From contig JAUXQA010000078.1 of the NCBI GenBank assembly GCA_030683195.1, positions 1 to 16,143 on the forward strand: a stretch of DNA of 16,143 bases. The letters run 5' to 3'. The DNA is from Rhodoferax sp. (GTDB lineage Bacteria > Pseudomonadota > Gammaproteobacteria > Burkholderiales > Burkholderiaceae_C). Each line of letters starts with the position of its first letter. The first letter of the stretch is position 1. Positions 13,585 to 16,143 of the stretch are shown piece after piece. A program made the translations under genes and the position numbers. The notes beneath the pieces are model-generated. The model worked only from the letters and a program-made list of their open reading frames with translations. It searched no databases and had not been told where the DNA came from.

Positions 13585-16143
13585 TCAGTCCAGCTTGCCG
13601 TGGCAATGCTTGTATTTTTTTCCGCTACCGCAAGGGCAGGCTTCATTGCGGCCCACCCGAGGGAACTCGTCGGCCAAGGATACTGGAGCCCTCTTGACTG
13701 TTTCGGCATCCACAATGGTTTCAACTTCACCCGTTTCAGTGGGCGCTGTGTAGGTCACATTGGCAATTCTCTCACCGCGTTGTTCCAGGTCTTCCGCCGC
13801 TTCTTCCAGCTGCTCATTGGACTGAATCTTCACCGTCATGAGTATCTTGGTTACCTCGTTTTTGACAGCGTCGAGCATTTGGCCGAACAATTCGAACGCC
13901 TCACGCTTGTACTCTTGCTTGGGCTGTTTTTGAGCATAGCCTCGCAAATGAATGCCCTGACGCAAATAGTCCAGTGAACTCAGGTGGTCGCGCCAATTGG
14001 TATCAATGCTTTGCAGCAAGACCATGCGCTCGAACTGGGTGAAACCGTCGCCACCCACCTGCGCGACTTTGGCATTGAACACTGCGTTGACTTCATTTCG
14101 AACCAGCTCAAGAAGATCCTCATCCGTGATGGCGCTGGCTGCGCTAACCTGTTGCTGCAACGGCAAAATAACCTGCCATTCATCGGCCAGGGTCTTTTCC
14201 AGGGTTGCAACGTCCCACTGCTCCTCCACCGATTCAGCGGGCACATATTGACGTACCAGGTCCTGGAAACAGCCTTCGCGCAGGGAAGTGATCTGACCGG
14301 CCAAGTCTGTGGCGTCGAGAATCTCATTGCGTTGCTGGTAGATCACCTTGCGCTGGTCATTGGACACATCGTCGTACTCCAACAGTTGCTTTCGCATGTC
14401 AAAGTTACGCGCTTCAACCTTGCGCTGGGCGCTTTCAATACTACGCGTCACGATCCCCGCCTCAATCGCCTCGCCGTCCGGCATTTTGAGACGATCCATG
14501 ATCGCTCTTACCCGGTCACCGGCAAAAATGCGCATGAGTGAGTCATCCAGACTCAGGTAAAAGCGGGAAGACCCGGTGTCGCCCTGCCGGCCAGAACGGC
14601 CACGCAATTGGTTATCGATGCGTCGCGACTCATGACGCTCGGTCGCAATGATGCGCAAGCCACCCAATGCCTTGATTTGCTCATGGTCCTTTTGCCATTG
14701 GGATCGGATGGCATCGACCTGCGCTTTTTTCTGGTCAGCGCTCAAGGTCTCGTCGGACTCTACCGCGTCAAGCGCTTGACTGATATTGCCGCCCAGGACG
14801 ATATCGGTACCCCGACCTGCCATGTTGGTGGCAATGGTGATCATTTTGGCGCGACCCGCTTGAGCAACGATATCCGCTTCACGAGCATGCTGCTTGGCAT
14901 TCAGAACCTGATGAGGCAACTTCTCTTTCTGCAGCAGGTCAGCAATGATCTCCGAGTTTTCAATAGAGGTAGTACCAACCAGAACGGGCTGTCCGCGCTC
15001 GTAACACTCACGGATGTCTGCAATAGCAGCCTCGTATTTTTCACGTGTTGTTTTGTAAACACGGTCAAGTTGATCGACACGCTTGCTCGGACGGTTCGGC
15101 GGCATGACCACAGTTTCCAGCCCGTAGATCTCCTGAAATTCATAGGCCTCGGTATCAGCGGTACCCGTCATCCCCGCCAGCTTGCTGTACAAGCGGAAGT
15201 AATTCTGAAACGTAATGGACGCCATGGTCTGGTTTTCAGGCTGAATGCCCACCCCCTCCTTGGCCTCGACCGCCTGGTGCAAACCTTCACTCCAGCGACG
15301 CCCCGACATCAACCTGCCGGTGAACTCGTCCACGATCACCACCTCGCCCTCTTGCACCACATAGTGCTGATCACGGTGGTAGAGGTGGTTGGCACGCAAG
15401 GCGGCGTAAAGATGGTGCATCAACGTGATGTTGGCGGGATCGTAGAGCGTCGCGCCCTCTGGAATCAATCCCAACTCAAAAAGAATCTTCTCGGCACTTT
15501 CATGGCCTTGCTCGGTTAGAAAAACCTGACGGGTCTTCTCGTCCAGAGTGAAGTCACCTGGCTTGGTGATGCCTTCTCCCGTTCGGGGATCTTCCTCGCC
15601 CTCTTGTTTGAACAACAAGGGGACAACCTTATTAATTGCGAGGTACAAATCCGTGTGGTCTTCGGCCTGGCCGCTGATGATCAACGGCGTGCGGGCTTCA
15701 TCGATCAAAATCGAATCCACCTCGTCCACAATCGCGTAATTCAGGCCTCGCTGCACACGGTCGGCAGCCTCATAGACCATATTGTCACGCAGGTAATCGA
15801 AACCATATTCATTGTTGGTGCCATAGGTGATGTCAGCGCGGTAGGCCGCCTGTTTTTCTTCACGCGGCATGTTGGGCAAATTGATGCCCACTGATAAACC
15901 AAGGAAGTTGTAGAGCTTTCCCATCCATTGCGCATCACGGTTGGCGAGGTAGTCATTCACTGTGACCACATGCACGCCTTTGCCTGTCAATGCGTTGAGG
16001 TAAACAGGCAGCGTGGCCGTCAGTGTCTTGCCTTCGCCCGTCCCCATCTCGGAGATCTTCCCGTTGTGCAGAGACATCCCACCGAGCATCTGCACGTCGA
16101 AATGGCGCATTTTCATCACCCGCTTGGAGCCCTCCCGCACCAC
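13585..16143 (-). CDS. secA: Preprotein translocase ATPase SecA (5' end outside window)
   Basis: SecA is the ATPase that pushes unfolded preproteins through SecYEG at the inner membrane. The window holds 852 residues; by alignment of the P-loop lysine with E. coli K108, about 69 N-terminal residues lie beyond 16143. The first visible codon GTG is an internal valine, not a start. Visible parts are Walker A MGTGEGKT (33-40), the preprotein-binding and NBD1 regions, DEVD (140-143) followed by ILIDEARTPLI, the second nucleotide domain with GRGTDIVLGG and QLRGRSGRQGD, the helical wing/scaffold, and the C-terminal zinc tail CPCGSGKKYKHCHG (C836, C838, C847, H848), which binds SecB and lipid. argJ follows after 14 bases, so the genes are probably co-transcribed. 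Confidence 0.97.
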   Translation of the reverse strand: MVREGSKRVMKMRHFDVQMLGGMSLHNGKISEMGTGEGKTLTATLPVYLNALTGKGVHVVTVNDYLANRDAQWMGKLYNFLGLSVGINLPNMPREEKQAAYRADITYGTNNEYGFDYLRDNMVYEAADRVQRGLNYAIVDEVDSILIDEARTPLIISGQAEDHTDLYLAINKVVPLLFKQEGEEDPRTGEGITKPGDFTLDEKTRQVFLTEQGHESAEKILFELGLIPEGATLYDPANITLMHHLYAALRANHLYHRDQHYVVQEGEVVIVDEFTGRLMSGRRWSEGLHQAVEAKEGVGIQPENQTMASITFQNYFRLYSKLAGMTGTADTEAYEFQEIYGLETVVMPPNRPSKRVDQLDRVYKTTREKYEAAIADIRECYERGQPVLVGTTSIENSEIIADLLQKEKLPHQVLNAKQHAREADIVAQAGRAKMITIATNMAGRGTDIVLGGNISQALDAVESDETLSADQKKAQVDAIRSQWQKDHEQIKALGGLRIIATERHESRRIDNQLRGRSGRQGDTGSSRFYLSLDDSLMRIFAGDRVRAIMDRLKMPDGEAIEAGIVTRSIESAQRKVEARNFDMRKQLLEYDDVSNDQRKVIYQQRNEILDATDLAGQITSLREGCFQDLVRQYVPAESVEEQWDVATLEKTLADEWQVILPLQQQVSAASAITDEDLLELVRNEVNAVFNAKVAQVGGDGFTQFERMVLLQSIDTNWRDHLSSLDYLRQGIHLRGYAQKQPKQEYKREAFELFGQMLDAVKNEVTKILMTVKIQSNEQLEEAAEDLEQRGERIANVTYTAPTETGEVETIVDAETVKRAPVSLADEFPRVGRNEACPCGSGKKYKHCHGKLD

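Noticed and set aside
14608..15519. A 303-codon open frame on the plus strand opposite secA
   Set aside because: It is antisense to the conserved SecA ATPase domains, has no recognisable motif and no ribosome site; treated as a shadow of codon bias.

Overview
The window is ordinary, densely packed core chromosome of a betaproteobacterium, order Burkholderiales and most likely Comamonadaceae (Rhodoferax/Polaromonas-like). I infer this from gene order (rplU-rpmA-obgE-proB; ispB then pilB-pilC-pilD-coaE-zapD-yacG; secA-argJ-AAA+ ATPase-mutT) and from protein similarity recalled by eye, not from a search. Codon use looks uniform. I see no phage, IS element, CRISPR array or genomic island.

Layout. 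(1) 22-1150, plus strand: rppH (RNA 5' pyrophosphohydrolase) overlaps a small secreted CNP1-like protein. (2) 1202-4153, minus strand, transcribed right to left: rplU and rpmA (ribosomal proteins L21 and L27), a strong intrinsic terminator, then obgE (ribosome-associated GTPase) and proB (first step of proline synthesis), the last two joined by an ATGA overlap. (3) 4154-4336: divergent promoter region. (4) 4337-10949, plus strand: ispB (ubiquinone side chain), a gap of about 230 bases holding a decayed proline-tRNA-like sequence, then a compact run of pilB, pilC, pilD (type IV pilus motor ATPase, platform protein, prepilin peptidase), coaE (last step of CoA synthesis), zapD (FtsZ bundling) and yacG (gyrase inhibitor). 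(5) 10950-11025: convergent junction with a nested hairpin terminator. (6) 11026-16143, minus strand: secA (5' end lies outside the window), argJ, an AAA+ ATPase of the DUF815 family and mutT. The last three genes are chained by ATGA overlaps, so they are probably translationally coupled.

No gap without a gene exceeds 300 bases. No convincing new multi-gene system is present. The points most worth a second look are the tRNA-Pro relic between ispB and pilB, a four-unit octapeptide repeat in the RppH tail, the uncharacterised DUF815 ATPase inside the argJ-mutT unit, and the nested inverted repeat at the yacG/mutT junction.
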